This document shows, piece by piece, positions 30,136 through 43,064 of a stretch of DNA of 64,000 nucleotides. Made by a program: the position numbers and the translations under genes. Position 1 is the first letter of the stretch. Each line of letters starts with the position of its first letter. The notes below the pieces were generated by a model. The model had not been told where the DNA came from, did not search any database, and was given only the letters and a program-made list of their open reading frames with translations. The stretch is from the NCBI GenBank assembly GCA_940747215.1, contig CALNWS010000005.1:23191-87190 (forward strand). The letters are read 5' to 3'. This DNA is from an uncultured Paraburkholderia sp. (GTDB lineage Bacteria > Pseudomonadota > Gammaproteobacteria > Burkholderiales > Burkholderiaceae).

Positions 30136-31146
30136 GGCCGAGCCGTGCTGCAGATCCACCGCATGCGGCTCCCCGGAGTGCACGTAATCGATCGCTTCGA
30201 GCGCAGCGCTGACGGGCGGCACGGACTGACCGTCGCCGATGGAAATGGAACGGAACGGCGACTCGACGCCGCAATGGGAAGACGACGTGGCAACGAAAAT
30301 CATCACCGTGCGCTTCTGCAAAACGTGGGCGAGATGCACGAAGCCGGTGTCGGTGCCGACTACGAGCGCGCACGAGTCGATCATCTGCGCGATTTCCGTC
30401 ACGCTCATACGCGGCAAGACGGTTGCGCCCGGCACTTGCGAAGCGATCTGTTGCGCTTCGGCGCGCTCGCCTTCCGAACCCCACGGCAACACGACGCTAA
30501 AGCCGCGTTGCGCCAGTTCGCGGCCGACGGCGACCCAGTGTGGGACGGGCCATTTCTTGTCGTCTTTCGAGGTTGCGTGAAACAGCGCCGCGACGGGCGC
30601 CGAGGTGTTCTCGACGATGTTCGCAAACGGATGCCGCGCCGGGTCAGGCAAACGCAGGTTGTAGATAGCCGGCCCTTCGACTTCGTAGCCGAGCACCTCG
30701 CCCGCGCTGATGCGCATGCCGTGCCACGCGTTGCATTGTGGACGCGGACCGAAGCGGCCGGTATAGGCGAAGGCGGTGCCGCGTTCGCCGAGGTCCTGCG
30801 ACTGATAGCCGATGCGGCGCGACGAACGCGCGAGGAACGCGATGATCGCGCTCTTGTACACACCGTGAATGTCAAGGATGAAATCGTAGCGGTAAGCGCG
30901 CAGTTCGGAGATCGAGGCCGCGATGGCCTTGAAGTCGGCCCAGCGGCGCGCCTTCTTGAAGCGGCGCAGCGGCGCGCACAGCACGCGGTCGATGCTCTGG
31001 CTCCAGGTGGTGACTTCGGCGAATGCTTCGTCGGCGGCCCAGTCGACTTCGACGCCCGGATAGGCGCGTTTGATATCGGCAACAACAGGCAGCGCCTGAA
31101 CAATATCACCGAGCGACGTGACCTTGACGATAAGGACTCGCTTCAT
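30127..31146 (-). CDS. waaC: Lipopolysaccharide heptosyltransferase I
   Basis: WaaC adds the first L-glycero-D-manno-heptose to Kdo2-lipid A at the cytoplasmic face of the inner membrane. It is a 339-aa member of glycosyltransferase family 9. Start MKRVLIVKVTSLGDIVQALP holds the conserved SLGDI loop. The C-terminal ADP-heptose-binding region VVGTDTGFVHLAHVL is present. Complete frame. Keeping it suggests a normal LPS inner core is needed. Confidence 0.95.
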   Translation of the reverse strand: MKRVLIVKVTSLGDIVQALPVVADIKRAYPGVEVDWAADEAFAEVTTWSQSIDRVLCAPLRRFKKARRWADFKAIAASISELRAYRYDFILDIHGVYKSAIIAFLARSSRRIGYQSQDLGERGTAFAYTGRFGPRPQCNAWHGMRISAGEVLGYEVEGPAIYNLRLPDPARHPFANIVENTSAPVAALFHATSKDDKKWPVPHWVAVGRELAQRGFSVVLPWGSEGERAEAQQIASQVPGATVLPRMSVTEIAQMIDSCALVVGTDTGFVHLAHVLQKRTVMIFVATSSSHCGVESPFRSISIGDGQSVPPVSAALEAIDYVHSGEPHAVDLQHGSAAA

Positions 31147-31305
31147 TGATGACCTGTTAATTGTTCGAATATCGCGCTATTTTAGCCGACGTTTGAAAAT
31201 ATCTCCTTGAATGAGACAGTCGGCTCACATCATGTTCATGACAGAGCGTTACATGATAGACTTTACAAAATTTTCAATTTTTAATTTCAAAATACTTTCG
31301 TCTGG

Positions 31306-31395
31306 TCAATAGACGACCACTGCGGGCGCACGCAGATAAACGGGCCGGGCCAGCACGAACGCCAGCGCGGTGATCAGAAGCAGATTCTTTTTCAT
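31306..31395 (-). CDS. Short hydrophobic peptide, 29 aa, possible lipoprotein remnant
   Basis: A short frame starts at 31395 (MKKNLLLITALAFVLARPV) and ends with VVVY before TGA 31308-31306. The N-terminus looks like a signal peptide, but at the expected cleavage site there is ARPV rather than a lipobox AGC. I suspect a small lipoprotein that lost its Cys or was cut short. It lies downstream of the YXWGXW pseudogene, on the same strand. Function unknown. Confidence 0.3.
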   Translation of the reverse strand: MKKNLLLITALAFVLARPVYLRAPAVVVY

Positions 31396-31525
31396 GGTGT
31401 GTCTCGGGTGGAGCGCGATACGCGAAGTGAAGTACGCAGATTTGAGCTGGCCGCTATGAGGCACTGCCCGCGCGGTACCTGAAAGCACTGCGCGAACTCG
31501 CCGCATCGAAACACGACATACAGAT

Positions 31526-31836
31526 TCAGGCCCAGTGGCCGCCGATCCAGCGATAGTTCGGACCGTGCGCGACCCAGTGTCCCAGCACCCAGTGATAACC
31601 GCACGCTCGGCTTGCCAGTGACCCGCGATCCATACATAGCGGCCGTGATCCCAGCGCCAGTAACCGCGGTCCCACACGTAGCCGACGCATGCAGCGGGCA
31701 CGACTTCATAGCGCACAGCCGGCGGCGCAGACGGCGCGATCACGACGACTTCAGCGGCGGAGGCCGAAGCCACCGCGCAGGCACCTGCAGCGATCAGTGC
31801 AGCGTTGGCGAACAGCAAACGAAAGGTCTTGTTCAT
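31526..31836 (-). pseudogene. YXWGXW repeat protein, frameshifted
   Basis: This is a small secreted protein of the YXWGXW (WXXGXW) repeat family, function unknown, common in Burkholderia. It has signal peptide MNKTFRLLFANAALIAAGA and the repeats YVWDRGYWRWDHG and YVWIAGHWQAER. Near 31605 one G is missing (GCGGTTATC for GCGGGTTATC), so the last repeats (YHWVLGHW, NYRWIGGHW) are in another frame, ending at TGA 31528-31526. Single lesion seen. Confidence 0.75.
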
Positions 31837-32162
31837 GTTCCCTCTGTAGGTGAACACCGGCTGCGGCGTTATCCGTTTAATGTGCGAGGAACACATTCTG
31901 CTGACTGCGGCCGTGTAACGGCATACACGTAAGTGCAACGGATTATTTCGACGCGACACGGCATCGCTCGGACGCGCTCGTACGATGAGCTTTGCGGTGC
32001 GAAAGCGGGAAGAGACAAGGACGCGTAGCGCCGACGTCCAGACGAACGCGGCGCTACGCAGCACCGTGTAGAACAGCACAGCATCGGAATGGTGAACGTG
32101 ACGGCTTCGCGGCGCGCGCGTCCAACCGGGTTGGCAGCGCGCGAGCTACAAAGCGCCCGCCC

Positions 32163-32414
32163 TCACACCTGCGGGATTTCGATCTTGACCTCGAGCACTT
32201 CGAGGTCGTCCTGGCGTTCGAGGCTCACGCGAATATCGTCGTCGGAGATCTTCACGTACTTCGAAATCACGGCTACCAGTTCGCGTTGCAACGCAGGCAG
32301 ATAATCGGCGGGCGCGTGGCCGCCGGCGCGCTCGTGCGCGATGATCAACTGCAAACGTTCCTTCGCTACCGACGCGGACTTCTTCTCGCCCAGCAAAAAC
32401 GAAAGAATCGACAT
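32163..32414 (-). CDS. minE: Cell division topological specificity factor MinE
   Basis: MinE stimulates MinD ATPase and drives Min oscillation so that the Z-ring forms at mid-cell. It is 83 aa: N-terminal membrane/MinD-binding part ([23 protein letters not shown]) then the dimerisation domain ([20 protein letters not shown]). It is last gene of minCDE, 14 bases after minD. Complete. Confidence 0.96.
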   Translation of the reverse strand: MSILSFLLGEKKSASVAKERLQLIIAHERAGGHAPADYLPALQRELVAVISKYVKISDDDIRVSLERQDDLEVLEVKIEIPQV

Positions 32415-32428
32415 GACGTGCGCTCCCC

Positions 32429-33244
32429 TTACTTGGTGCCGAAGAGGCGCTGCAGCAGCCCGGGCTTCTGGTAATCGGTAAAGCGAAGCGACTTCTGCTC
32501 GCCGAGGAAACGCGACACGACATCCTTATAGGCTTCGGCCACGTCGGTGCCGTCCAGATGCACGGCGGGCAGACCCTGGTTCGACGCGTGCAGCACGGCT
32601 TCCGACTCCGGAATCACGCCGATCAGATCGATGCGCAGGATTTCCTGGATGTCGGTGAGCGATAGCATCTCACCTTCGCTCACGCGCTTCGGGTTGTAGC
32701 GGGTGATCAGCAGGTGTTCCTTGATCGGATCCTTGCCTTCGATCGCACGCTTGGTTTTCGACGACAGAATGCCGAGGATACGATCCGAGTCGCGCACCGA
32801 CGACACTTCCGGATTGGTCACGATCAGCGCTTCGTCGGCGAAATGCATCGCGAGCAGCGCGCCCGATTCGATACCGGCCGGCGAGTCGCACACGATGTAT
32901 TCGAAGTCCATCGCGATCAGGTCGTTGATGACCTTCTCGACGCCTTCCATCGTCAGCGCGTCTTTGTCACGCGTTTGCGAGGCCGGCAGGATGAACAGGT
33001 TCTCGCACTTCTTGTCCTTGATGAGCGCCTGGTTCAGATTCGCTTCACCTTGAATCACGTTGATCAGGTCATACACGACACGGCGCTCACAGCCCATGAT
33101 GAGATCGAGGTTACGCAGGCCGACGTCGAAGTCGATCACGGCGGTCTTGCTCCCGCGCAATGCGAGGGCCGATGCAAAACTCGCGCTCGTGGTCGTCTTG
33201 CCCACGCCACCCTTGCCCGAAGTCACCACAATGATTTTTGCCAT
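32429..33244 (-). CDS. minD: Septum site-determining ATPase MinD
   Basis: MinD is a membrane-cycling ATPase that recruits MinC to block polar division. It is 271 aa, with the deviant Walker [12 protein letters not shown] at 10-20, switch regions ([18 protein letters not shown]), and a C-terminal amphipathic helix ([11 protein letters not shown]) for membrane binding. It lies between minC and minE in the usual order. Intact. Confidence 0.97.
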   Translation of the reverse strand: MAKIIVVTSGKGGVGKTTTSASFASALALRGSKTAVIDFDVGLRNLDLIMGCERRVVYDLINVIQGEANLNQALIKDKKCENLFILPASQTRDKDALTMEGVEKVINDLIAMDFEYIVCDSPAGIESGALLAMHFADEALIVTNPEVSSVRDSDRILGILSSKTKRAIEGKDPIKEHLLITRYNPKRVSEGEMLSLTDIQEILRIDLIGVIPESEAVLHASNQGLPAVHLDGTDVAEAYKDVVSRFLGEQKSLRFTDYQKPGLLQRLFGTK

Positions 33245-33346
33245 TACCCTTACCTTGTGTTCGTCATTACGTCAATTTTGTGCGGCCTTCACTGGCGTGA
33301 GAACGCGCCGCGCAGTCGCCCTTGAGTTGCGCGCGCGTCGTGCCGT

Positions 33347-34183
33347 TCAGGTAAGCCGCAGGGGTTCAATCATCAGCTTTTCTTCTTCGAGCCAGATCTG
33401 CACCGGCTTGCCGAGCACATCCGGCGGCAGTGAATTTTCGGTCGTGCGGTAAATGCCCGCGATCGAAATCAGTTCCGGCTCGAGACACGTGCAGAAAATG
33501 CGCGCGTCGTGGTTGCCCTGCACGCCGGCCAACGCCCGGCCGCGCAACGGCGCGTAAATGTGGATGTTGCCTTCCGCGATGACTTCCGCACCGTTGCTCA
33601 CGAGTCCGAGCACGACGATATCGCCCTTTGCGTAGATGCGCTGGCCGGATCGCAACGGCTTTTCGACCACCATGGTTTGCGACGACGTGGCAAGACGCAC
33701 GGGTTCGACCGCCGATGCCTCGGCCGACGCGCCGGCTGCGGGCGCGCTGCCGTCGGCAGAAATGCCCGCGGCTTCGAACAGGTCGGCGGGCGGTGTAGCG
33801 GTGGCAGAAGTGACGGCGGGCACCGCGCTCGCGCTCTCGTCTTCGGCGAACTTCGCGGCGGCACCGCGGCGGTCGCGCGCTTCGAGGAGCGGCAGTGCGG
33901 ATTCGGCGGCCCACGTTTGCTGCGGGTCCGCCACCATGCCCACGGGACGCATGCGCATGCTGTCGAGCAACTGGGCGATATCGGTGAGCGGCACGCGCTC
34001 GTTCTCTTCGAGACGACGCACGTCGATCGCAACGACGTCGTTAGCGAAAAATTCCGGGGTCGCCTCGAAGCGCCGGGTCAGCTCAGCACGCATGGCGTCG
34101 AGGTCGGTTGTCTTGACCACAAACAGGAGCGTATCGACGGAGCCGCTGCGGAGTTCGAAAAAGGGCGATTTCTTGGACGACAT
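33347..34183 (-). CDS. minC: Septum site-determining protein MinC
   Basis: MinC inhibits FtsZ assembly away from mid-cell. From ATG 34183 ([20 protein letters not shown]) it is 278 aa: an N-terminal FtsZ-binding domain (about 1-105), an Ala-rich linker of about 60 residues, and the C-terminal beta-helix that binds MinD ([34 protein letters not shown]). An in-frame ATG at 34195 is less likely. First gene of minCDE. Intact. Confidence 0.96.
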   Translation of the reverse strand: MSSKKSPFFELRSGSVDTLLFVVKTTDLDAMRAELTRRFEATPEFFANDVVAIDVRRLEENERVPLTDIAQLLDSMRMRPVGMVADPQQTWAAESALPLLEARDRRGAAAKFAEDESASAVPAVTSATATPPADLFEAAGISADGSAPAAGASAEASAVEPVRLATSSQTMVVEKPLRSGQRIYAKGDIVVLGLVSNGAEVIAEGNIHIYAPLRGRALAGVQGNHDARIFCTCLEPELISIAGIYRTTENSLPPDVLGKPVQIWLEEEKLMIEPLRLT

Positions 34184-34406
34184 AACGTTCGGCAAAAAAT
34201 TTTTGCATATTTTACAGACGTCTACGCGCGCGGCCAGTTTTTTTGCCGGGAAACGGAAGTGATAGCGGGATTACCGCACAGACCATCGGGCAGATCGTCG
34301 GCTAGACCGTTGCAATCGCGCAGCCGTTCACCGAACCATGAACGCTATAGAAACGCGGGAGATGCAACAAGGAATCGAGCGGCGTCTGCTTGCGCCGCTC
34401 GCGGGA

Positions 34407-34937
34407 TCACTGCTGGAACACTTGGGACGTGGTCGGCACGTGTCGCACCAGCAGACTTTCCGCCTGCTCGGGCGCACTTGCGACGCGCCGGGCTCGCCGG
34501 TCAGACCGAAGCCGAACGCTTCGTAAAAGCGCATGGCGTTGCGGTTGGCGTCGGCGACCCACGCGTAGATTTCCATCGCGCCTTCGTTGGCGAGCCAGCC
34601 GCTCGCCGTGTCGACGAGCAGCTCGCCGCCGCGCAGATGACGCACGGCAGACGCGACCCACAACTCGCCGACGAACGCGCGCCGCGCGGCGAAGTCGTCG
34701 AACAGTGCTTCGATCAGGCCGGCCGGATGGCCCTCGGTGTAAATGAACGTGGCGGCCGCGAGCGATGCCGCGTGCTCCGCAGCGGTAACGTCGAAACTCG
34801 CGGCATCCGCCGACAACGCGTCTTCGAGCGTGTCGCCGAAGGCATACGGAGCCTCCCGCAGCGACGCAGTACGGAGTTCGCGAAAAACGGTGCCCCTGAT
34901 CAGCGGCGACACGGCGAACGGTCAATGACGGACTCAT
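34407..34937 (-). pseudogene. GNAT family N-acetyltransferase, frameshifted
   Basis: This is a GNAT acetyltransferase of unknown substrate. It starts at 34937 (MSPSLTVRRVAADQ). A frameshift near 34885 moves to the frame holding the body (FRELRTASLREAPYAFGDTL, then HLRGGELLVDTASGWL and the acetyl-CoA-binding end AWVADANRNAMRFYEAFGF). A second indel near 34475 restores the first frame for AESLLVRHVPTTSQVFQQ. Two indels suggest decay. Confidence 0.75.
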
Positions 34938-35120
34938 GCAGACGAAAACCCCTTGAAATCCTAAGGCGTAGCTTTAACCGAACCGGCGTGAGAGTCAAAT
35001 CATTATTTACCGAAGTATGACGCGCGCGCCAGGCCGAAACACGAGCTACCCGAAATAACCAGCATTTCGCGAACCTGGCGGCGGCGCACATGCGTCACGC
35101 CGCCTCGCACAGACATGCCT

Positions 35121-35894
35121 TCAGGGCACCTCGTAGCTGCCGGTGCCGTCCGGCCACGGCGTGAGCAGTTCGTAGCCGTCGTCGGTGACGGGGATCATGT
35201 GCTCCCACTGCACGGAGAGCGAGCGGTCTTTGGTGACGACCGTCCAGCCGTCGCGCATGACGCTCGCGCGCGGCCGGCGTTGATCATCGGCTCGATGGTG
35301 AAGACCATGCCCGGCTTCAGACGTACGCCCTGCCCCGGCTGACCGTAGTGCAGCACTTGCGGATCTTCACGGTACACCTTGCCGATGCCATGGCCGCAAT
35401 AGTCGCGCACGATCAAAAAGCCGTCGCGCTGGGCCACTTTCTGGATCGCGTAGCCGACGTCGCCGAGCGTCGCGCCCGGCTTCACTTCGCGTATCCCGGT
35501 GAGCATGGCTTCATAAGTCGTGTCGATCAGTTGACGGGCGACCGTGCTCGGCTGGCCCACGCAATACATGCGGCTCGTGTCGCCGAAATAGCCGTCCTTG
35601 ATGATCGCGACGTCGATGTTGATGATGTCGCCGTCTTTCAGTACTTCCGCACGGTTTAGAATACCGTGGCAAACTACCTGATTGACCGACGCGCATACGG
35701 TCTTGGGAAATCCCAGATAGCCGACGTTCGCGGGAATCGACTTCTGCGTGTTGACGATATAGTCGTTGCACAGCGCGTCGAGTTCTTCGGTGGAGACACC
35801 AGCCTTGACGTGCTCGCCGATCATCGCCAGCACGTCGGCCGCAAAGCGGCCGGAGATATTCGTTGGTTGAGTCGAAGTCGGTTGGTCGATTCAC
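35121..35894 (-). pseudogene. map: Type I methionine aminopeptidase paralogue, frameshifted
   Basis: This type of enzyme removes N-terminal Met from new proteins with a dinuclear metal site. The start is ATG 35894 (MNRPTDFDSTNEY). Two bases are missing near 35855, so ISGRFAADVLAMIGEHV is in another frame. The metal ligands are visible: Asp in DVAIIKDGYFGDTS, His in YCGHGIGK, Glu in [11 protein letters not shown]. Another frameshift near 35272 shifts the last part ([20 protein letters not shown], the last Glu ligand), which ends at TGA 35123-35121. A second map copy elsewhere would explain survival. Confidence 0.85.
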
Positions 35895-36267
35895 GATCGT
35901 TGACCGGATCCGGTGTTCGGGAAAAGCTGCGCCGTCGGGCCGCGGTGTGCGCCTCGTCTATGCCTTGCGTGCGCTTTCGTTCGACGTGTCGTACATAGTG
36001 AGCAGCCGGCGTGGCGCGTCGCCGGTCGTGCCGGCTATGTCGATCGGCCAATTGTACAGAGGATCGGCACCCGACCTGTGCGAAACGGGTCAGTGTTGCA
36101 GGAGGCTTGACAGACGGGCGTAAGCGCTGGGTGCCGCGTGCGTCGAACCGGACATTCGCACGGCGTGCGTGCCGGGTAAGCGTCCGTACGCTTCGGTGAG
36201 CTTTGGTAAGATCTGCATCCGAACCTGCGCCTATCGCGTACATTGTTCGAACGAATCCTTGAGGACA
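35895..36267. other. Spacer without recognisable gene
   Basis: About 370 bases between the divergent map and esterase pseudogenes. No family match in either strand, no strong hairpin with T-run, no clear promoter except a short TTGGTAAGATCT at about 36203. Confidence 0.35.
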
Positions 36268-37334
36268 ATGCCGACGCCCATGCCACGACGACTGCTCAAA
36301 CTGACCACCGCTCTCGCACTGCCGCGCTCGGCGGATGCAGCGCCACCGGCGTGCTCAATGCAGCGGTTTCGCACAGTAGCTTCACGGCGGAGAACGGTTT
36401 CGCTTATAGAAGCGCCGCGCGTCAGAAGCTCGACGTGTATGTGCCGGCCACGCCCGGCCCGGCAGCAAGCATGTCTACATGCGGAACAGCATGGCCGCCC
36501 TGTCGTCATGTTTTTCTACGGCAGCAGCTGGCAGAACGGCTCGCGCGCGAACTATCTGTTCGTCGGCGCCGCGCTCGCATCGGTGGCTATGTGGTCGTCA
36601 TCCCCGATTACCGCACGTGGCCGGAAACGGCGTTTCCCGGTTTCGTCGACGACGCGGCCGTCGCCGTGCGCTGGGCACGCGACCATGCAAGTGAATTCGG
36701 CGGCAACCCGTCGCGCATCTTCCTGATGGGTCATTCGGCGGGCACGCATATCGCGATGCTGCTCCTCGCCACCGACGACGGCCGCTATCTCGCCGCGCAG
36801 CAACTCGGCAAGCGCGATATCAGCGGCGTGATCGGCCTTGCCGGTCCGTACGATTTTCTGCCGCTGAAGGACGACACGCTCAAGGCAATTTTTCCGCCCG
36901 CGCTGCGCCCCGCGAGTCAGCCGATCAACTTCGTGCACGGCGACGAACCGCCGATGTTTCTCGCTGCGGGCAAGCGCGATACGACCGTCGATCCCGGCAA
37001 CACCGATCGCCTCGCGGCGAAACTGCGGGCGGCGGGCGACAGCGTCTAAGTGAAGCACTATCCGCGCATCGGACACGCGCTGTTGATAGGCGCGTTTGCA
37101 TCGCCGCTGCGCGGCTTCGCGCCGGTGCTCGACGACACCAGCGCGTTCATCGATGCAACGATCGGGCAGACTGCGCAACGCGATGATGGCACGCAAGCGA
37201 GTGGTGTTGCGGGGAACGTCTACGAAATAAGGCGTCGCACTAAAGCGGCGACTGTTCCGTGCGCTGCTACAGCGGCGTCCTCGCCAGTCGCCGACGACTG
37301 TGCCAAGCAAAGCACGAGCAGCCAGCACGAGTGA
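36268..37334 (+). pseudogene. Alpha/beta hydrolase (carboxylesterase-like), broken
   Basis: This is an esterase-like secreted alpha/beta hydrolase. N-terminus MPTPMPRRLLKLTTALAL begins a signal peptide from 36268; a frameshift near 36325 puts the lipobox-like LGGCSATGVLNAA in the next frame. More indels lie in 36455-36600, around the oxyanion strand (HGRPVVMFFYGSSWQNGS). The nucleophile motif GHSAGTH and the Asp region are readable. TAA at 37047-37049 interrupts SV-*-VKHYPRIGHALL, which holds the catalytic His. The original end is not certain. Clearly non-functional. Confidence 0.82.
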
Positions 37335-37429
37335 CGCGAATCGACAGGCGCTGAGTCGAGCGGGCCGCTGAGTCCGCCAGATCGCGCGCGGTCTGCATGT
37401 CGCTGCGCCAACCGGCACACGCGGCACTC

Positions 37430-38027
37430 ATCCACAGCTCTCGATCGACACGATGCCGTCGTAGCGACCCGTGAGCGTGCGGTAGTCGCGCAATTTCAGT
37501 TGCACGCGCCCGCTCAAACCGGCTTCCTGCACGCGCGCGGGCGAACTCGAGCTGCACGGGCGAGATCGTCACGCCATGCACATGAATGCCTTGGCGCGCC
37601 GCGTGCATCGCGAAGCCGCCCCAGCCGCAGCCGATTTCCAGAACGTGCATGCCAGCGCGCAAACCGAGCGTATCGATGATGCGCTGATATTTCGCGTGCT
37701 GTGCGTCTTCGAGCGACTGGCCGAAGTTGTCGTCGAAGAAAGCGCTCGAATACGTGAAGCTCGGGTCGAACCACTGCGAGTAAAACGCGTTGCCGATGTC
37801 GTAATGCGCGTGAATGTTGCGTCGGCTGCCCGTTCGCGTGTTGTGGGCCGCAGCCGGTGACGCAGGCCGTACCATAGTTGCGCGAGCCAGCCGCCGAATA
37901 CGCGCCGCTGTCCATCCGGCGTGATCAGCGATACATGCCCGACCTGAATCCGTTCGAGCAGCGACAGGAAGAGACGCCCCGACGCGGGCGCGGTCTGCTG
38001 CCCGCTGAGGGTTCTGGAAACTGCCAT
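37430..38027 (-). pseudogene. cfa: Cyclopropane-fatty-acyl-phospholipid synthase-like, truncated
   Basis: Cfa methylates unsaturated lipid acyl chains with SAM. N-terminus MAVSRTLSGQQTAPASGRLF starts at 38027. A segment of about 60-70 residues between VFGG and WLAQLWYGLRHR is absent. After a frameshift near 37855 the core follows (NIHAHYDIGNAFYSQWFDPS, SAM site VLEIGCGWGGFAMHAARQG). After GRYDGIVSIE at about 37440 homology stops and the last third of the enzyme is missing. So there is an internal deletion, frameshifts and 3' truncation. It follows DUF1365 by 12 bases. Confidence 0.85.
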
Positions 38028-38039
38028 GACTGAATCTCC

Positions 38040-38564
38040 TCAATCCTGCGAAATAGAGTGTGCGGCCGTGTGCGCGGTCGTGGATTGCTGATCCGCTGCA
38101 GCGTGATCGGCGAAGGCCGGTTGTCGCGCGCGCAGTTTGCCGTCGCGGTCGTGGCAGAACCAGAAACTCACCGGATTGAACGCGTAGCCGAATACGCGCG
38201 GAAAGGTCTGTAGCCAGATCTTGCCGTCCGCTTCGCCGATGCCCGCCGCCGACAGTTGCGCGCGCATCCATGCGGCGAGATCGCTGCCGTCGAGCGGACC
38301 GTGATCGCGCAGACGCAGGCCTAGCGGACGCCAGCGGTCGATGCCGAACCAGCCGCTATCGAGCGACGCGAGCCGGTCGAGATCGACGCGCACGTAAAAC
38401 ACCGGATAGTCGAAGCGATGATGTTTCGGGCGCAAGCGCTCATGCATCACGCGGCCGGAGAGAAGCCACGCGACGGGCCGGCTTGCGGTGCCTTCGTTTC
38501 CGTTTCCGTTTCCGCTTGCGCTTGCGCTTTCGTTCGCCGTTTCGTTTGTGTCCGCGAGACTCAT
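38040..38564 (-). pseudogene. DUF1365 protein, shortened by deletion
   Basis: DUF1365 proteins go with amine-oxidase-like and Cfa-like enzymes in lipid-modification operons. The frame from ATG 38564 (MSLADTNETANESAS) reads a good N-terminal half (LSGRVMHERLRPKHHRFDYP, YAFNPVSFWFCHDRDGKLRA). After that, the family's central and C-terminal part of roughly 90-100 residues is missing and a short Ala/His-rich tail ends the frame. It is an open frame of 174 aa against about 260 usual. Start overlaps the preceding gene's stop. Confidence 0.7.
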
Positions 38565-39478
38565 AGCGCGGCCCATGCCGGCGACGAACCGAAATCAGCC
38601 GCGACGCGCAGTGCCGATTTCAGACCGTCCTCATGAAAACCGTAGCCAGTCCACGCGCCCGCGAACCACGTGCGCCGCCTGCCCTGTATCGACGGCAGAC
38701 GATGCTGCGCGTCGATCGCGGCGAGATCGAAGAGTGGATGATCGTAGACGAAGCGCCTCAACTCGGTGCCCGCCGCGGGCTGCGTGACGGGATTCAGCGT
38801 GACGACGAGCGGCGTGCTGAACGACAGCGGCTGCAACTGGTTGACGAGGTAGCTCACGAGGTAGCTCACGCACACCGGGTTCGTGCCGTCCACGCCGCGA
38901 TTGCCCAGGTAATTCCACGCCGACCACACGCGCTGACGCCGCGGCAGCAGATTCGCGTCCGTTGTGCAACACCGCGACGTTCGGCTGATAGCGCACGGCG
39001 GCAAACACGCTGCGTTCGTCGGCGTCGGCATCGTTCAGAAGACGCAGCGAGTTCGAGGTTGCATTCGGCGCTGCCGTTGAATCGCATGATGTCGAGCAGC
39101 ATGCCGATGAAAGTCGGCGAGAACAGATTGCGGCACTGCGCAAACACGGTGTTCAAACTGGTGCCGGCCCATTCGAGGCGGCCTTCGTCGAGCGAGACGG
39201 AGAACGTCATGTCGCTCGGATGTGCCTTCACACCCAGCTCGGCGAAGAGCGCGATGAGATTTGGGATGGGTGCGGTCGTTGAAGACGAGGAAGCGCCGGT
39301 GTCGACGGGATGTGTGTGGCCGTCGAGCGTGACGTCGACCGTATTGGTATGGCCGTCCGCATAGCTCGCCGATTCGAAGAGCGTCACCCGATGGTTGCGC
39401 GCGAGTCTCGAGATGCCCGCGCCGATAACCGCGATCCGCGCGGCAAGGGTGAGGTCGGTGCAGAATGACTCATGACTC
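38561..39478 (-). pseudogene. FAD-dependent amine oxidase-like protein, large internal deletion
   Basis: This is a flavoprotein usually placed before DUF1365 and cfa. The N-terminus from about 39478 has the FAD motif IAVIGAGIS, then HRVTLFESASYADGHTN and PSDMTFSVSLDEGRLEWAG. After ...FNGSAECNLELA (near 39060) about 140 residues are missing and the sequence resumes at NDADADERSVFAAVRYQPN, in another frame. A further frameshift lies near 38955, and a 12-bp in-frame duplication encodes SYLV twice (38845-38868). C-terminus FHEDGLKSALRVAADF is present. Confidence 0.85.
38845..38868. repeat. 12-bp tandem duplication in the amine-oxidase pseudogene
   Basis: CGAGGTAGCTCA occurs twice head to tail; on the minus strand it gives SYLVSYLV where SYLV once is expected. 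Confidence 0.9.
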
Positions 39479-39666
39479 ATGGGCACGGCTCCTGTCCTGA
39501 ACGGGGTCAGCGACGCGCCATGAGGTTCGGCGATGCAACGAGGCTTGCGCGTCCTTGAAGGGATTTAAGCAGCCGGGACGTGAATGGATGCAGAAGGACG
39601 CAGCGCTGGTGACGACCGCCCTAGAAACCCGCGCGCGCATCTTCGAAAATCACAAAGCGGAACACA

Positions 39667-39711
39667 AATTAAAAACCCCGCAGAGCGAAAATTCTGCGGG
39701 GGTTTTTAATT
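39667..39711 (-). terminator. Terminator of tRNA-Ser
   Basis: Long inverted repeat AAATTAAAAACCCCGCAGA / TCTGCGGGG(G)TTTTTAATTT with a short loop, just past the tRNA 3' end; on the minus strand the right arm ends in TTTTTAATTT. Confidence 0.85.
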
Positions 39712-39802
39712 TGGCGGAAAGGGTGGGATTCGAACCCACGGTACGGGAAAACCGTACGCCTGATTTCGAGTCAGGTACATTCGACCACTCTGTCACCTTT
39801 CC
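39712..39802 (-). tRNA. tRNA-Ser (CGA)
   Basis: Read on the minus strand, acceptor arms GGAAAGG and CCTTTCC are followed by G and an encoded CCA. The anticodon stem CCTGA/TCAGG holds loop CTCGAAA, giving anticodon CGA. A long variable arm (GTACGG/CCGTAC) is typical of tRNA-Ser. T-arm is GTGGG-TTCGAAT-CCCAC. Total 91 bases. It reads UCG codons. Confidence 0.97.
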
Positions 39803-39988
39803 GGATCTACCGAATCGCAACGGCTATTGCTTTGCCTGACTGCTCTTCAGTACCAAGCTGGTCGATTTCTTGATAAAAGAAAATTGTAAAACAGCTGATT
39901 TGGCTTTGCCAAGCCCCGCGCCCAAAAAATTTCACAGAGATTGAGCAAGTTGCTGCGCCATCAACCTAGCATTAATTAACCGAACGAC

Positions 39989-42788
<2,800 letters not shown>

Positions 42789-43064
42789 GACGTTTTAGGG
42801 ATAATCTCGGCTTTTCCGGACGCGGTCCGTATGATGGCGGCGTGCTGCCGGACGGGCAAAGCCGGCGCGCGAAGGCGCGGGCAACGTCCTGCATTATGAC
42901 AGTGACGGCACCCGGGTACGCCCTGGCCGATCGGCCAACGTGCTCGCCGGCAGCGTGCGAGCCTCGCGGAATCACATAACATCGCAAGCAACGACAGGAC
43001 ATGACACCGGAGCAACGCGCGTTCCGGTCTGCATGGCAGGTCCGGTCAAACAAGGACACATCAG

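Noticed and set aside
42789..43064. TPP riboswitch upstream of the CytX-like permease
   Set aside because: The conserved CTGAGA and the GATCTGGATAATGCCAGCG-like parts of the thi-box are not present.
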